DNA from: Streptomyces albicerus
GTDB taxonomy: Bacteria; Actinomycetota; Actinomycetes; Streptomycetales; Streptomycetaceae
NCBI RefSeq assembly: GCF_008905045.1
Contig: NZ_VWMY01000001.1
Location: forward strand, 168,002-232,001
Direction of reading: 5' to 3'
Length of the DNA stretch: 64,000 nt
The position numbers were made by a program, and so were the translations under genes. The notes under the pieces were generated by a model that worked only from the letters and a program-made list of their open reading frames with translations, had not been told where the DNA came from and did no database searches. The first letter of the stretch is position 1, and each line of letters begins with the position of its first letter. Positions 17,354 through 26,365 of the stretch are shown here, piece by piece.

Positions 17354-18901
17354 ATGCTGCTGACCCGGCTCGCCCGTGTGTCCCAGGAGGTCGCCGCCAC
17401 CTCGGCGCGGTCCCGGAAGATCGCTCTGCTCGCGGAGCTCTTCCGGGACGCCGAGGCGGACGACGTGCCGATCGTCATCCCGTATCTGGCGGGCCGCCTT
17501 CCCCAGGGGCGGCTCGGTGTCGGCTGGAAGATCCTCAGCGCACCCGTCCCGCCCGCCGCGGAGCCCACGCTGACCGTGCGCGACGTGGACGCGCGCCTCA
17601 CGGAGCTCGGCCAGGTCTCCGGCACCGGCTCCCAGGCGCAGCGGGCGCGGCTGGTCGGGGAGTTGATGGGCGCGGCCACCGAGCCCGAGCAGCGGTTCCT
17701 GCTCGGGCTGCTCAGCGGTGAGGTGCGGCAGGGCGCCCTCGACGCCGTCGCCGTCGAGGGCCTCGCCCAGGCGACCGGAGCGCCCTCCGCCGACGTACGG
17801 CGGGCGGTGATGCTGGCCGGTTCGCTCCAGACCGTGGCGCGGCGACTGCTCGCCGACGGACCGGCGGCCCTCGACGAGTTCCGGCTCACCGTCGGCCTCC
17901 CCGTCCTGCCGATGCTCGCGCACAGCGCCTCGTCCGTCGCCGAGGCGATCGACAAGCTGGGCGCCTGCGCGGTCGAGGAGAAGCTGGACGGCATCCGAGT
18001 CCAGATCCACCGCGACGGCGACGACGTACGCCTCTACACCCGCACCCTGGACGACATCACCGATCGGCTGCCCGAACTCACCTCAGCCGCAGGGGAGTTG
18101 AAGGGCGAGCGCTTCATCCTCGACGGCGAGGTCATCGCGTTCGACGAGGACGGGCGGCCGAGGTCGTTCCAGGACATCGCCGGTCGTGTGGGCTCGCGCG
18201 TGGACGTCGCCACGGTCGCCGAGGCCGTCCCCGTCTCCCCCGTCTTCTTCGACGCGCTGTCCGTGGACGGCCACGACCTGCTCGACCTGCCGTTCGCCGC
18301 CCGCCACGCGGAGCTGGCCCGCCTGGTGCCCGAGCCGATGCGCGTACGACGCACGCTCGTGGCCGACCCGGCGGACGCGGAAGCACGGGCCGCCGCCGAA
18401 CAGTTCCTCATCGACACGTTGAAGCGCGGCCACGAGGGCGTCGTACTGAAAGGCCTCGACGCCCCCTACAGCGCGGGCCGCCGCGGAGCCTCCTGGCTGA
18501 AGGTCAAACCCGTACACACCCTGGACCTGGTCGTACTGGCCGCCGAGTGGGGCCACGGGCGACGCACCGGCAAGCTCTCCAACCTGCATCTGGGCGCGCG
18601 CAATCCGGACGGCTCCTTCGCCATGCTGGGCAAGACCTTCAAGGGCATGACGGACGCGATGCTGACCTGGCAGACCGAGCGGCTCCAGGAACTCGCCGTC
18701 GAGGACAACGGCTGGGTCGTGACCGTACGCCCCGAGCTCGTCGTCGAGATCGCCTACGACGGTTTGCAGCGCTCCACGCGCTACCCGGCGGGCGTCACCC
18801 TCCGCTTCGCCCGGGTCGTGCGCTACCGCGAGGACAAGACCCCGGCGCAGGCCGACACCGTCGAGACCCTGCTCGCCGCACACCCGGAGGCAGCCCCGTG
18901 A
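17354..18901 (+). CDS. ATP-dependent DNA ligase
   Basis: This 515-residue ligase has an N-terminal DNA-binding helical domain (about 1-190), then the adenylation domain with motif I EEKLDGIRVQIH (lysine nucleophile near residue 210) and motif III-like VFFDALSVDG, and a C-terminal OB fold with WLKVKP (motif V). It is the ATP-dependent LigB/Lig type found in actinomycetes besides NAD-dependent LigA, and probably works in repair. ATG 17354 is chosen because the protein then begins LLTRLARVSQEVAATSARSR, the usual start. Its stop overlaps the Nudix gene start (GTGA). Confidence 0.93.
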   Translation: MLLTRLARVSQEVAATSARSRKIALLAELFRDAEADDVPIVIPYLAGRLPQGRLGVGWKILSAPVPPAAEPTLTVRDVDARLTELGQVSGTGSQAQRARLVGELMGAATEPEQRFLLGLLSGEVRQGALDAVAVEGLAQATGAPSADVRRAVMLAGSLQTVARRLLADGPAALDEFRLTVGLPVLPMLAHSASSVAEAIDKLGACAVEEKLDGIRVQIHRDGDDVRLYTRTLDDITDRLPELTSAAGELKGERFILDGEVIAFDEDGRPRSFQDIAGRVGSRVDVATVAEAVPVSPVFFDALSVDGHDLLDLPFAARHAELARLVPEPMRVRRTLVADPADAEARAAAEQFLIDTLKRGHEGVVLKGLDAPYSAGRRGASWLKVKPVHTLDLVVLAAEWGHGRRTGKLSNLHLGARNPDGSFAMLGKTFKGMTDAMLTWQTERLQELAVEDNGWVVTVRPELVVEIAYDGLQRSTRYPAGVTLRFARVVRYREDKTPAQADTVETLLAAHPEAAP

Positions 18902-19365
18902 CCGCCGCGAAACGCAGCGCGGGCCTGCTCCTGTTCCGCCGCGCCGACGACGGCATCGAGGTGTTGCTGGGCCACATGGGCGGCCCGTTCTTCGCCCGGC
19001 GCGACGCCGGCGCCTGGACCGTGCCGAAGGGCGAGTACGAGCCCGACGAGCCGGCCTGGGACGCGGCACGCCGCGAGTTCCAGGAAGAGCTGGGCCTGCC
19101 CCCGCCGGACGGCGAGGCCGTCCCCCTGGGCGAGGTCAGACAGACGAACGGCAAGATCGTCACGGTCTGGGCCGTCGAGGCAGACCTCGACGTGGCGACC
19201 GTGGTCCCGGGCACGTTCACGATGGAGTGGCCACGGGGGTCGGGCCAGGCCCAGGAGTTCCCCGAGCTCGACCGGGTGGAATGGCTGAGCCTGGACCGGG
19301 CACGGCCCCTGCTGGTCAAGGCCCAGACAACGTTCCTGGACCGCCTCGCAGAGCAGAGGGGCTGA
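18898..19365 (+). CDS. Nudix hydrolase
   Basis: This 155-residue Nudix protein contains the complete Nudix box, from GEYEPDE through REFQEELG, near residues 45-67. Such enzymes hydrolyse nucleoside diphosphates linked to another group, often damaged nucleotides. The GTG start overlaps the DNA ligase stop, so the pair is co-translated, and a role in nucleotide-pool cleaning beside repair is a reasonable inference. The substrate is not predictable. A dispersed repeat follows the stop. Confidence 0.92.
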   Translation: MTAAKRSAGLLLFRRADDGIEVLLGHMGGPFFARRDAGAWTVPKGEYEPDEPAWDAARREFQEELGLPPPDGEAVPLGEVRQTNGKIVTVWAVEADLDVATVVPGTFTMEWPRGSGQAQEFPELDRVEWLSLDRARPLLVKAQTTFLDRLAEQRG

Positions 19366-19366
19366 G

Positions 19367-19425
19367 GGGGACGCGCCCCGTAAGGGGCGCGGGGAACTGC
19401 GCGCCCCAGCCACATACGGTCCGCA
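19367..19425. repeat. Dispersed intergenic repeat, short form
   Basis: The sequence around GGGGCGCGGGGAACTGCGCG, preceded by the small hairpin CGCCCCGTAAGGGGCG, is a Streptomyces-type dispersed repeat. A second copy of the same form is at 53205-53270. This form lacks the segment used as the integration site elsewhere in the window. Confidence 0.75.
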
Positions 19426-19500
19426 CTTTAAGTACCAGACGTTGCGGCGCTTCCCACCAAGCGAGAGGGTCGAAGACACATCCCGCACCGGAGGTCAGCT

Positions 19501-20886
19501 ATGCCCATCGCAACGGTGAACCCGGCGAACGGCGAGACGCTCAAGACCTACGACGCCCTGGGCGCCGAGGAGATCGAGCACCGGCTCGCAACAGCCGAGG
19601 CCGCATTCCGCACCCACCGCACCACCTCGTTCGCCGAGCGCTCCCGGCTCCTGCACAACGCCGCCGACCTGCTCGACAAGGACCAGCAGGACATCGCCCG
19701 CGTGATGACCACCGAGATGGGCAAGCCGATCAAGCAGGCCCGCGCGGAGGCCGCGAAATGTGCGAAGGCGATGCGCTGGTACGCCGACCACGCCGAGGAA
19801 CTCCTCACTGACGAGGAGGCGGCGCAGGCCCAGGCGCAGGACTCCGGCGCCTCCCGGGTCCTCGTGCGCTACCGCCCGCTCGGCCCGGTCCTGGCCGTCA
19901 TGCCGTGGAACTTCCCGCTCTGGCAGGTGATCCGCTTCGCCGCGCCCGCGCTGATGGCGGGCAACGTGGGCCTGCTCAAGCACGCCTCGAACGTGCCGCA
20001 GACCGCCCTCTATCTGGAGGACCTGTTCCGCCGGGCCGGCTATCCGGAGGGCTGCTTCCAGACGCTGCTCATCGGCTCGGGTGCGGTCGAGGGCATCCTG
20101 CGCGACCCGCGGGTCAAGGCGGCCACGCTGACCGGCAGCGAACCGGCCGGGCGTGCGGTCGCCTCGGCCGCCGGGGACGAGGTCAAGAAGACGGTCCTGG
20201 AACTGGGCGGCAGCGACCCGTACGTGGTGATGCCGTCGGCGGACGTCGACCGGGCGGCGAAGACCGCGGTGACGGCCCGGGTGCAGAACAACGGACAGTC
20301 GTGCATCGCCGCCAAGCGGTTCATCGTGCACACCGACGTGTTCGACGCCTTCGCCGAGCGTTTCAAGGCGGGCATGGAGGCCCTGAGGGTGGGCGACCCG
20401 CTGGACGAGGACACGGACGTCGGCCCGCTCTCCAGCGAGCAGGGCCGCAGCGACCTGGAGGACCTCGTCGACGACGCCGTCGAGAGCGGTGCGACCGTCC
20501 TGTGCGGCGGCGAACGCCCCGACGGGCCCGGCTGGTACTACCCGCCCACCGTCCTCGCCGACATCACCTCCGAGATGCGCATCCACCACGAGGAGGCCTT
20601 CGGGCCCGTCGCCACGCTCTACCGCGCCGCCGACCTCGACGAGGCGGTGGCCATCGCCAACGACACACCGTTCGGGCTGAGTTCCAACGTCTGGACCCGC
20701 GACGAGACCGAGGTCGACCGCTTCGTACGCGATCTGGAGGCCGGCGGGGTCTACGTCAACGGGATGACGGCGTCCCACCCGGCGTTCCCGTTCGGCGGGG
20801 TCAAGCGGTCCGGCTACGGACGCGAGCTCTCAGGACACGGAATCCGCGAGTTCTGCAACATCACCACGGTATGGCACGGAGCGTGA
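19501..20886 (+). CDS. gabD: NADP-dependent succinate-semialdehyde dehydrogenase
   Basis: This 461-residue aldehyde dehydrogenase has the general-base glutamate in LELGGSDPYVV and the catalytic cysteine in NNGQSCIAAKR, with PWNFPLWQ for cofactor binding. Its length and the ASHPAFPFGGVKRSG end are typical of short GabD-type succinate-semialdehyde dehydrogenases, which send GABA-derived semialdehyde to succinate. It is a single gene with its start about 75 bp after a dispersed repeat. Another short aldehyde dehydrogenase specificity cannot be excluded. Confidence 0.87.
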   Translation: MPIATVNPANGETLKTYDALGAEEIEHRLATAEAAFRTHRTTSFAERSRLLHNAADLLDKDQQDIARVMTTEMGKPIKQARAEAAKCAKAMRWYADHAEELLTDEEAAQAQAQDSGASRVLVRYRPLGPVLAVMPWNFPLWQVIRFAAPALMAGNVGLLKHASNVPQTALYLEDLFRRAGYPEGCFQTLLIGSGAVEGILRDPRVKAATLTGSEPAGRAVASAAGDEVKKTVLELGGSDPYVVMPSADVDRAAKTAVTARVQNNGQSCIAAKRFIVHTDVFDAFAERFKAGMEALRVGDPLDEDTDVGPLSSEQGRSDLEDLVDDAVESGATVLCGGERPDGPGWYYPPTVLADITSEMRIHHEEAFGPVATLYRAADLDEAVAIANDTPFGLSSNVWTRDETEVDRFVRDLEAGGVYVNGMTASHPAFPFGGVKRSGYGRELSGHGIREFCNITTVWHGA

Positions 20887-20911
20887 GCGTTCCGCAGTTA
20901 CGATCCCCTCT

Positions 20912-21151
20912 GTGAACCGCGAAGTGACTCTGCCTCTGATCGTCGACGACCGCGGTACGTTGCAGGTGGCTGCCGCCGATGTGAGCAAGTTGTTGCGTAC
21001 GGTCGGTGGGCGATGGCTGCATTTGGTTGAAGCCGGACAGGACGGGCTGGACGAGGACACGGTGGCGACGTTGACCATCGAACTCGCCAAGCTTGCCGAC
21101 CGTATCGACGTGGCGTGCATCGCGCACAGTAGTGGGACCTCGTCCGGCTGA
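20912..21151 (+). CDS. Small conserved protein (DUF6213-like)
   Basis: This 79-residue soluble protein starts with GTG 25 bp after gabD. It has a short N-terminal beta part (VTLPLIVDDRGTL) and a C-terminal helix with two nearby acidic clusters. It resembles the Streptomyces family I know as DUF6213, although I cannot confirm this by search. No motif suggests an activity. It may share the gabD transcript. Confidence 0.75.
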   Translation: MNREVTLPLIVDDRGTLQVAAADVSKLLRTVGGRWLHLVEAGQDGLDEDTVATLTIELAKLADRIDVACIAHSSGTSSG

Positions 21152-21160
21152 CGCGCACGG

Positions 21161-21865
21161 CTACTGGACCCTCTGGTCCAGTTCCCACAGCGCGTGCCAG
21201 AAATTCGCCTCGTAGCTCGCCAGCAGGCGGCCGTACCGGTGGACCTCGTCCTCGTTGATCTGCCCGGCGTCGAGCCCTGCCTGCACGGCGGCCAGGGCTT
21301 TCTGGTCGAGGTCCGGCGAGGGCTCGGCGAAGAAGTCGAAGAAACCGCAGGCCCCGTCGTCGAAGCCGTAGTGGCCGCGCAGGGCCTCGGCGATCGCGGC
21401 GCAATAGCCGCCCCACGCCGCGAAGTTGGCACTCAGCGCGAGCACCACCACGGCCGGTGAGCCGTTCAGGGCGAGCCAGGCGACATAGGCCGGGTATGCC
21501 TGGCAGTCGGCGAGCGGCTCGTACGCCGCCTCCCTCGACGCGTCCACGCCGCAGGCGGCCGCGTACGCGTCGAGCCGGTCCTGGGCCAGGGCCTCACCCT
21601 CCGCAAGCAGGCCGAAGAAGACGGCGCACTCGGGCCCGGCGGGCTCCGACTCGGTGTCCGGTCCTTTGCCGGCCGACCGTTCGGCCAGATGGAGGAACGC
21701 CCGGCGGTCCGCGGCGATCACCTGGCGCTGCTCGAGGGCGAGGGCCGCGAGCGTGTCGCGCCGTGCGGCGCCCCGGGCGATCAGCGGCAGCAGGCGGTTG
21801 GCGTGCGGGTCCGGGGCGAGCTTTCCGACGGTGGTCTCCAGCAGTTCCCTGGCCGTCCGCGTCAT
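21161..21865 (-). CDS. TenA/haem-oxygenase-fold protein
   Basis: This 234-residue, almost all-helical protein resembles the TENA/THI-4 fold, with acidic and cysteine residues in the middle (AYAAACGVDASRE and EPLADCQAYPAYVAWLAL). Relatives include thiaminase II and pyrroloquinoline- or fatty-acid-acting oxidases; many are listed as transcriptional regulators in Streptomyces without proof. No DNA-binding domain is seen here. The ATG has AAGGAG 6 nt upstream. It converges on the small gene to its left and is divergent from rppA. Confidence 0.7.
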   Translation of the reverse strand: MTRTARELLETTVGKLAPDPHANRLLPLIARGAARRDTLAALALEQRQVIAADRRAFLHLAERSAGKGPDTESEPAGPECAVFFGLLAEGEALAQDRLDAYAAACGVDASREAAYEPLADCQAYPAYVAWLALNGSPAVVVLALSANFAAWGGYCAAIAEALRGHYGFDDGACGFFDFFAEPSPDLDQKALAAVQAGLDAGQINEDEVHRYGRLLASYEANFWHALWELDQRVQ

Positions 21866-22045
21866 CGCGTACTCCTTCGGTTCGGCTGACTCGAGGCCCC
21901 TTCGACCAGGGTCGCACGCGATCCGGCCGTTCCCCGGTTTGGAGTAGTCCGACGAGATATCCCCGCCGCTCGGGGTGATCGTGGTGGAACCACCCTTCCG
22001 CCGAGGAGAGGGAGTTCCCCGGCGGGCGAGAGAAGGCGCAGGCAC

Positions 22046-23110
22046 ATGGCGACTTTGTGCAGACCCGCGGTGTCCGTTCCCGAGTACGTGATCACGATGG
22101 AAGAGACGCTCGAACTGGCGCGCTCCCGCCATCCGGGCCACCCCCAACTGCCGCTCGCGCTACGGCTGATCGAGAACACCGGTGTATGCACCCGGCACAT
22201 CGTGCGGCCCATCGAGGAAACCCTGAAGCACCCTGGTTTCGAGGCACGCAACAAGATCTACAAGGCCGAGGCGAAGGCCCGTGTCCCGGCGGTCGTGCAG
22301 CGCGCCCTCGACGAGGCGGAGCTCCTCGCCTCCGACATCGATGTGATCATCTACGTCTCGTGCACGGGCTTCATGATGCCCTCGCTGACGGCCTGGCTGA
22401 TCAACTCGATGGAGTTCACCAGCGACACCCGCCAGATACCCATAGCCCAGCTCGGTTGTGCGGCCGGCGGGGCGGCCATCAACCGGGCGCACGACTTCTG
22501 CACCGCGTACCCCGAGGCCAACGCCCTCATCGTGGCCTGCGAGTTCTGCTCGCTGTGCTACCAGCCGACCGACCTCGACGTCGGCTCGCTGCTGTCCAAC
22601 GGCCTCTTCGGAGACGGGATCGCGGCGGCCGTGGTCCGCGGCCGCGGCGGCGAGGGCATTCACCTGGAGCGCAACGGCTCGTACCTGATCCCCAAGACCG
22701 AGGAGTGGATCATGTACGACGTCCGGGCCACCGGCTTCCACTTCATGCTGGACAAGCGGGTGCCGACCACGATGGAGCCGCTCGCCCCGGCCCTCCAGGA
22801 CCTGGCAGGACAGCATGGCTGGGACGCCTCCGACCTGGACTTCTACATCATCCACGCCGGGGGTCCGCGGATCCTCGACGACCTCAGCAGGTTCCTCCAA
22901 GTGGCACCGGAGGCCTTCCGGTTCAGCCGGGCGACGCTCACCGAGTACGGGAACATCGCCAGCGGCGTCGTCCTGGACGCGCTGCGCCGGCTGTTCGAGG
23001 AGGGCGGTCCCCACCACCGGGCGCGCGGACTGATCGCCGGCTTCGGGCCGGGGATCACGGCAGAGATGGCACTGGGCCGCTGGCACCGTACGAGCAAAGA
23101 GACGGCATGA
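22046..23110 (+). CDS. rppA: Type III polyketide synthase, 1,3,6,8-tetrahydroxynaphthalene synthase
   Basis: This 354-residue chalcone-synthase-fold enzyme has the Cys-His-Asn triad: Cys138 in AQLGCAAGG, His in YIIHAGGPRI and Asn in TEYGNIASG. The sequence is that of RppA, which condenses five malonyl-CoA to tetrahydroxynaphthalene (THN), a melanin precursor. It heads a compact set with a P450 (1 bp gap) and a cupin (GTGA overlap). No dedicated regulator is adjacent. Confidence 0.95.
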   Translation: MATLCRPAVSVPEYVITMEETLELARSRHPGHPQLPLALRLIENTGVCTRHIVRPIEETLKHPGFEARNKIYKAEAKARVPAVVQRALDEAELLASDIDVIIYVSCTGFMMPSLTAWLINSMEFTSDTRQIPIAQLGCAAGGAAINRAHDFCTAYPEANALIVACEFCSLCYQPTDLDVGSLLSNGLFGDGIAAAVVRGRGGEGIHLERNGSYLIPKTEEWIMYDVRATGFHFMLDKRVPTTMEPLAPALQDLAGQHGWDASDLDFYIIHAGGPRILDDLSRFLQVAPEAFRFSRATLTEYGNIASGVVLDALRRLFEEGGPHHRARGLIAGFGPGITAEMALGRWHRTSKETA

Positions 23111-23111
23111 C

Positions 23112-24326
23112 ATGACCATGAACGAAGAGACGACACCGGCACCGCCGGTACGGCACTGGCCGGCCCTGGACCTGACGGGGGTCGACTTCGACCCCGTCCT
23201 GTCCGAGCTGATGCGCGAGGGACCGATCAACCGGATCCAGCTGCCCAACGGCGAGGGCTGGGCCTGGCTGGTCACGCGCTACGACGACGTACGGCTGGTG
23301 ACGAACGACCCGCGGTTCAGCCGCGCGGAGGTGATCGGCCGTCAAGTCACCCGGCTGGCCCCGCACTTCATCCCTCAGCCGAGCGCGATGAACTTCGTCG
23401 ACAAACCCGACCACGCCCGGCTGCGCAGGGCGGTGAACGCCGCCTTCACGGCGCGCGGCGTCGAGCGGCTGCGCGCGAACGCCCAGAAGACGCTCGAGGG
23501 GATGGTCGACGCCATGCTGCGGGACGGCCCGCCCGCCGACCTGATCGACCGGGTCCTGGCCCCCTTCCCGATCACCGTCATCTGCGAGCTGATGGGCGTC
23601 CCGGACGCCGACCGGCACACCCTGCACACCTGGACGCAGGCGATCCTCTCCTCCACGCAGGGCGCCGCGGTCAGCGAGCAGGCCAAGCGGGACATGGAGG
23701 CGTACTTCGCCAAGCTGATCGCCGAGCGCCGCGGCGCCACCGGCGAGGACGTGACCTCGCTGCTGGGCGCGGCGGTGGGCCGGGGCGACATCACCGAGGA
23801 GGAGGCGATGGCGCTCGCGGGTCCGATCCAGATCGGCGGCGAGGCCGTCACCAACAACACCGGCCAGATGTTCTACATCCTGCTCACCCGGCCCGCGCTC
23901 TTCGACCGCCTGCGCGCCGAACCGCAGCTCCGCCCGCAGGCCCTCGACGAGCTGCTGCGCTACATCCCGCACCGCAACGCCGTCGGCCTGTCCCGCATCG
24001 CCACGGAGGACGTGGTGATCAGAGGCGTACGGATCCGGAAGGGCGAGCCGGTCTACGTCTCCTACCTGGCCGCCAACCGCGACCCGGACGTCTTCCCCGA
24101 CCCCGACCGGATCGACTTCGAGCGCAGCCCCAACCCGCATGTGTCGTTCGGCCACGGCCCGCACTACTGCGTGGGCAACATGCTGGCCCGGCTGGAGTCG
24201 GAGCTGATGGTGAACACGCTCCTCGACCGGATCCCGACGCTGCGCCTGTCGGTCTCGGAGGACGAGGTGCCGTGGCGGCGCGGCGCGCTGATCCGCGGGC
24301 CCGAGGCCTTGCCCGTCACCTGGTGA
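23112..24326 (+). CDS. Cytochrome P450, CYP158A-like biflaviolin synthase
   Basis: This 404-residue P450 has the haem-thiolate loop FGHGPHYCVGNMLAR, and the ExxR helix as ELLRYIPHR. In the oxygen-binding I-helix the usual Thr is replaced: IGGEAVTNN, which agrees with CYP158A2, where an alanine occupies this position. CYP158A2 couples flaviolin by oxidative C-C bonding to pigment polymers. Gene order rppA-P450-cupin matches the S. coelicolor arrangement. ATG 23112 is used, and ATG 23118 is equally possible. Confidence 0.9.
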   Translation: MTMNEETTPAPPVRHWPALDLTGVDFDPVLSELMREGPINRIQLPNGEGWAWLVTRYDDVRLVTNDPRFSRAEVIGRQVTRLAPHFIPQPSAMNFVDKPDHARLRRAVNAAFTARGVERLRANAQKTLEGMVDAMLRDGPPADLIDRVLAPFPITVICELMGVPDADRHTLHTWTQAILSSTQGAAVSEQAKRDMEAYFAKLIAERRGATGEDVTSLLGAAVGRGDITEEEAMALAGPIQIGGEAVTNNTGQMFYILLTRPALFDRLRAEPQLRPQALDELLRYIPHRNAVGLSRIATEDVVIRGVRIRKGEPVYVSYLAANRDPDVFPDPDRIDFERSPNPHVSFGHGPHYCVGNMLARLESELMVNTLLDRIPTLRLSVSEDEVPWRRGALIRGPEALPVTW

Positions 24327-24856
24327 CCGCGCTCACGCCGCCGCCGGAGGGTCTGCTGGTCCCACCCGGCCACGGCCGTACGGTCCGCACGCCGGCCCAG
24401 CACGTGACGTTCAAGGTGACGGGCACGCACTCGAGGACGGCGTCCAGCTTCGAGGTGGTGGTCCCGCCCGGCTTCGACGTCGGCGCACACGTCCACACCC
24501 GCAGCGAGGAGCTCTTCTACGTGCTCGAAGGCGAGCTGGACGTGCTCGCCTTCGAGCCCCGGGTGCGGACGCCGGACAACTGGCAGCGGTGGGAGTCCAG
24601 TTCGGGCAACCGGGTGGTACGGGCCACCCCGGGCACGGTCATCGTCGTACCGCCGGGGTGCCCACATGCTTTCGCCAACCCGACGGGCGAAGAGGCGAAG
24701 ATGTTCTTCCAGGCGTCCCCGCCCCCGGACCACGAGCGCTATTTCGAGGAACTACTGGAGATCCTCGACGCAGGCGGCCGACCGGACCACGAGGCGATCG
24801 AGGAGTTGCGGGCGAGGTACGACATCAAGCAACTCACACCACTCAAACACCACTGA
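24323..24856 (+). CDS. Cupin monooxygenase-like protein, THN to flaviolin (MomA-like)
   Basis: The 177-residue protein has a cupin core with metal ligands in GAHVHTRSEELFYVLEGELD and a second motif VIVVPPGCPHAFAN. In S. coelicolor and S. antibioticus a cupin of this position (MomA type) oxidises THN to flaviolin, feeding the P450. GTG 24323 overlaps the P450 stop (GTGA), indicating co-translation. Function is inferred from context plus family; another quinone-forming or storage role is possible. Confidence 0.82.
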   Translation: MTALTPPPEGLLVPPGHGRTVRTPAQHVTFKVTGTHSRTASSFEVVVPPGFDVGAHVHTRSEELFYVLEGELDVLAFEPRVRTPDNWQRWESSSGNRVVRATPGTVIVVPPGCPHAFANPTGEEAKMFFQASPPPDHERYFEELLEILDAGGRPDHEAIEELRARYDIKQLTPLKHH

Positions 24857-24867
24857 GAGCAGCCGGC

Positions 24868-24955
24868 CCAAAGGGGCGCGGGGCTGTATCGATATGCGGC
24901 TCCGCCGCGTGGGCGCGACCAGCCACGACGGGCCCGCAGCCCGATTCGGACAGCA
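24868..24955. repeat. Dispersed repeat, copy lacking the integration segment
   Basis: This copy has the AAAGGGGCGCGGGGCTGT start, the ATATGCGGCTCCGCCGCG core and the CGACCAGCCACGACGGGC end of the family. It passes directly from the core to the end and lacks the segment with CTCGAGCGAAGCCGAGAG that the integrated element uses in the copy at 27063. Confidence 0.8.
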
Positions 24956-24966
24956 GCTCAATGGCG

Positions 24967-26196
24967 CTACCGAATCGGCATGCCCGACAAGGTCCGAGCA
25001 ATTACCAGCCGCTGGATCTCACTCGTACCCTCGAAGATCGTGTAAATGGCCGCGTCCCGATGCATCCGCTCCACCGGATACTCCCGCGTGTACCCATTCC
25101 CACCGAGGATCTGAATGGCCTGCCCGGTCACCTTCTTGGCGGTCTCGCTGGCGAACAGCTTCGACATGGACCCCTCCGCCGAAGTGAACTGCTTCCCGCT
25201 CACGGCCATCCAAGAGGCACGCCACACCAGCAACCGCGCCGCGTCGATCGACGTACGCATGTCGGCGAGCTGGAAGGCCACACCCTGGTTGTCGATGATC
25301 GGCCGCCCGAACTGCTCCCGCGTCTTGGCGTAGTCGAGCGCGACCTCGTACGCGGCCCGGGCCGTGCCCACAGCCATGGCCCCGACGGCAGGTCGCGACG
25401 CCTCGAACGTGGCCATCGCGGCGTTCTTCAGCCGCTCGCCGTTGCCCGCCTTGGCCCGCTCACGCGCCCGGGCGAGCCGCTCGTCGAGCTTCTCCTTGCC
25501 GCCGAGCAGGCAGGAGCCGGGAACGCGCACGTTCTCGAGCACGACCTCGGCGGTGTGCGAGGCACGAATGCCGTGCTTCTTGAACTTCTGCCCCTGGGAA
25601 AGCCCGGGGGTGTTCGGCGGAACGATGAAGGAAGCGTGGCCCTTCGAGCCGAGCTCGGAGTCCACGACCGCGACCACGACATGGACGTTGGCGATGCCTC
25701 CGTTGGTCGCCCAGGTCTTCGTACCGTTGAGCACCCACTCGTCCTTGGCCTCGTCGTACACGGCACGTGTCCGCATCGAGGCGACGTCGGAGCCGGCGTC
25801 GGGCTCGGAGGAGCAGAAGGCAGCGACCTTGACATCGTTGGCATCGCCGTACATCTGGGGGATCCAGGTGCCGATCTGCTCCTCGGTGCCGTTGGCGAGG
25901 ACGCCCACCGCGGCGAGGCCGGTGCCGACGATCGACAGGGCGATGCCCGCGTCGCCCCAGAACAGCTCCTCCATGGCCATCGGTATGCCGAGGCCGGTGG
26001 GGTCGAAGTACTGCTGGGCGTAGAAGTCCAGGGAGTAGATGCCGACCTTCGCGGCCTCCTGGATGACCGGCCAGGGAGTCTCTTCGCGCTCGTCCCATTC
26101 GGCGGCCGCGGGGCGGATCACATCGGCGGCGAACCCGTGGATCCAGTCCCGGACCTCCTTCTGTTCGTCGTTGAGTTCCATGGTGAACTCGGCCAT
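24967..26196 (-). CDS. Acyl-CoA dehydrogenase
   Basis: This 409-residue flavoprotein carries the family segments [28 protein letters not shown] and the C-terminal [16 protein letters not shown], which contains the catalytic glutamate. It oxidises an acyl-CoA, chain type unknown. A lysine/arginine-rich insertion near residues 230-260 ([17 protein letters not shown]) is longer than in standard medium-chain enzymes. It is divergent from a TetR regulator, with two dyads between them, so it is probably repressed by that regulator. Confidence 0.92.
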   Translation of the reverse strand: MAEFTMELNDEQKEVRDWIHGFAADVIRPAAAEWDEREETPWPVIQEAAKVGIYSLDFYAQQYFDPTGLGIPMAMEELFWGDAGIALSIVGTGLAAVGVLANGTEEQIGTWIPQMYGDANDVKVAAFCSSEPDAGSDVASMRTRAVYDEAKDEWVLNGTKTWATNGGIANVHVVVAVVDSELGSKGHASFIVPPNTPGLSQGQKFKKHGIRASHTAEVVLENVRVPGSCLLGGKEKLDERLARARERAKAGNGERLKNAAMATFEASRPAVGAMAVGTARAAYEVALDYAKTREQFGRPIIDNQGVAFQLADMRTSIDAARLLVWRASWMAVSGKQFTSAEGSMSKLFASETAKKVTGQAIQILGGNGYTREYPVERMHRDAAIYTIFEGTSEIQRLVIARTLSGMPIR

Positions 26197-26221
26197 GTCC
26201 CCTCCAGCACTGCAATCAAGT

Positions 26222-26250
26222 GTTACTTGCGGTAACGGTAGCCTGTTACC
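26222..26250. promoter_or_regulatory. Overlapping dyads, probable TetR operator
   Basis: GTTAC (26222) pairs with GTAAC (26232), and GGTAAC (26231-26236) pairs with GTTACC (26245-26250). These two overlapping inverted repeats share one arm and lie between the divergent acyl-CoA dehydrogenase and TetR genes, where a TetR dimer pair could block both promoters. Confidence 0.6.
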
Positions 26251-26365
26251 AGCGGGTAGGAAAAGTCAACTCCCCGTTCTCACCCGGCAGCCCGTTCGAG
26301 GCAGAATCGCGTGCGGGTGTTACGTTGCGCAGGCGTCACCGAATCAGCACGGGTGGGGAGAGCAC

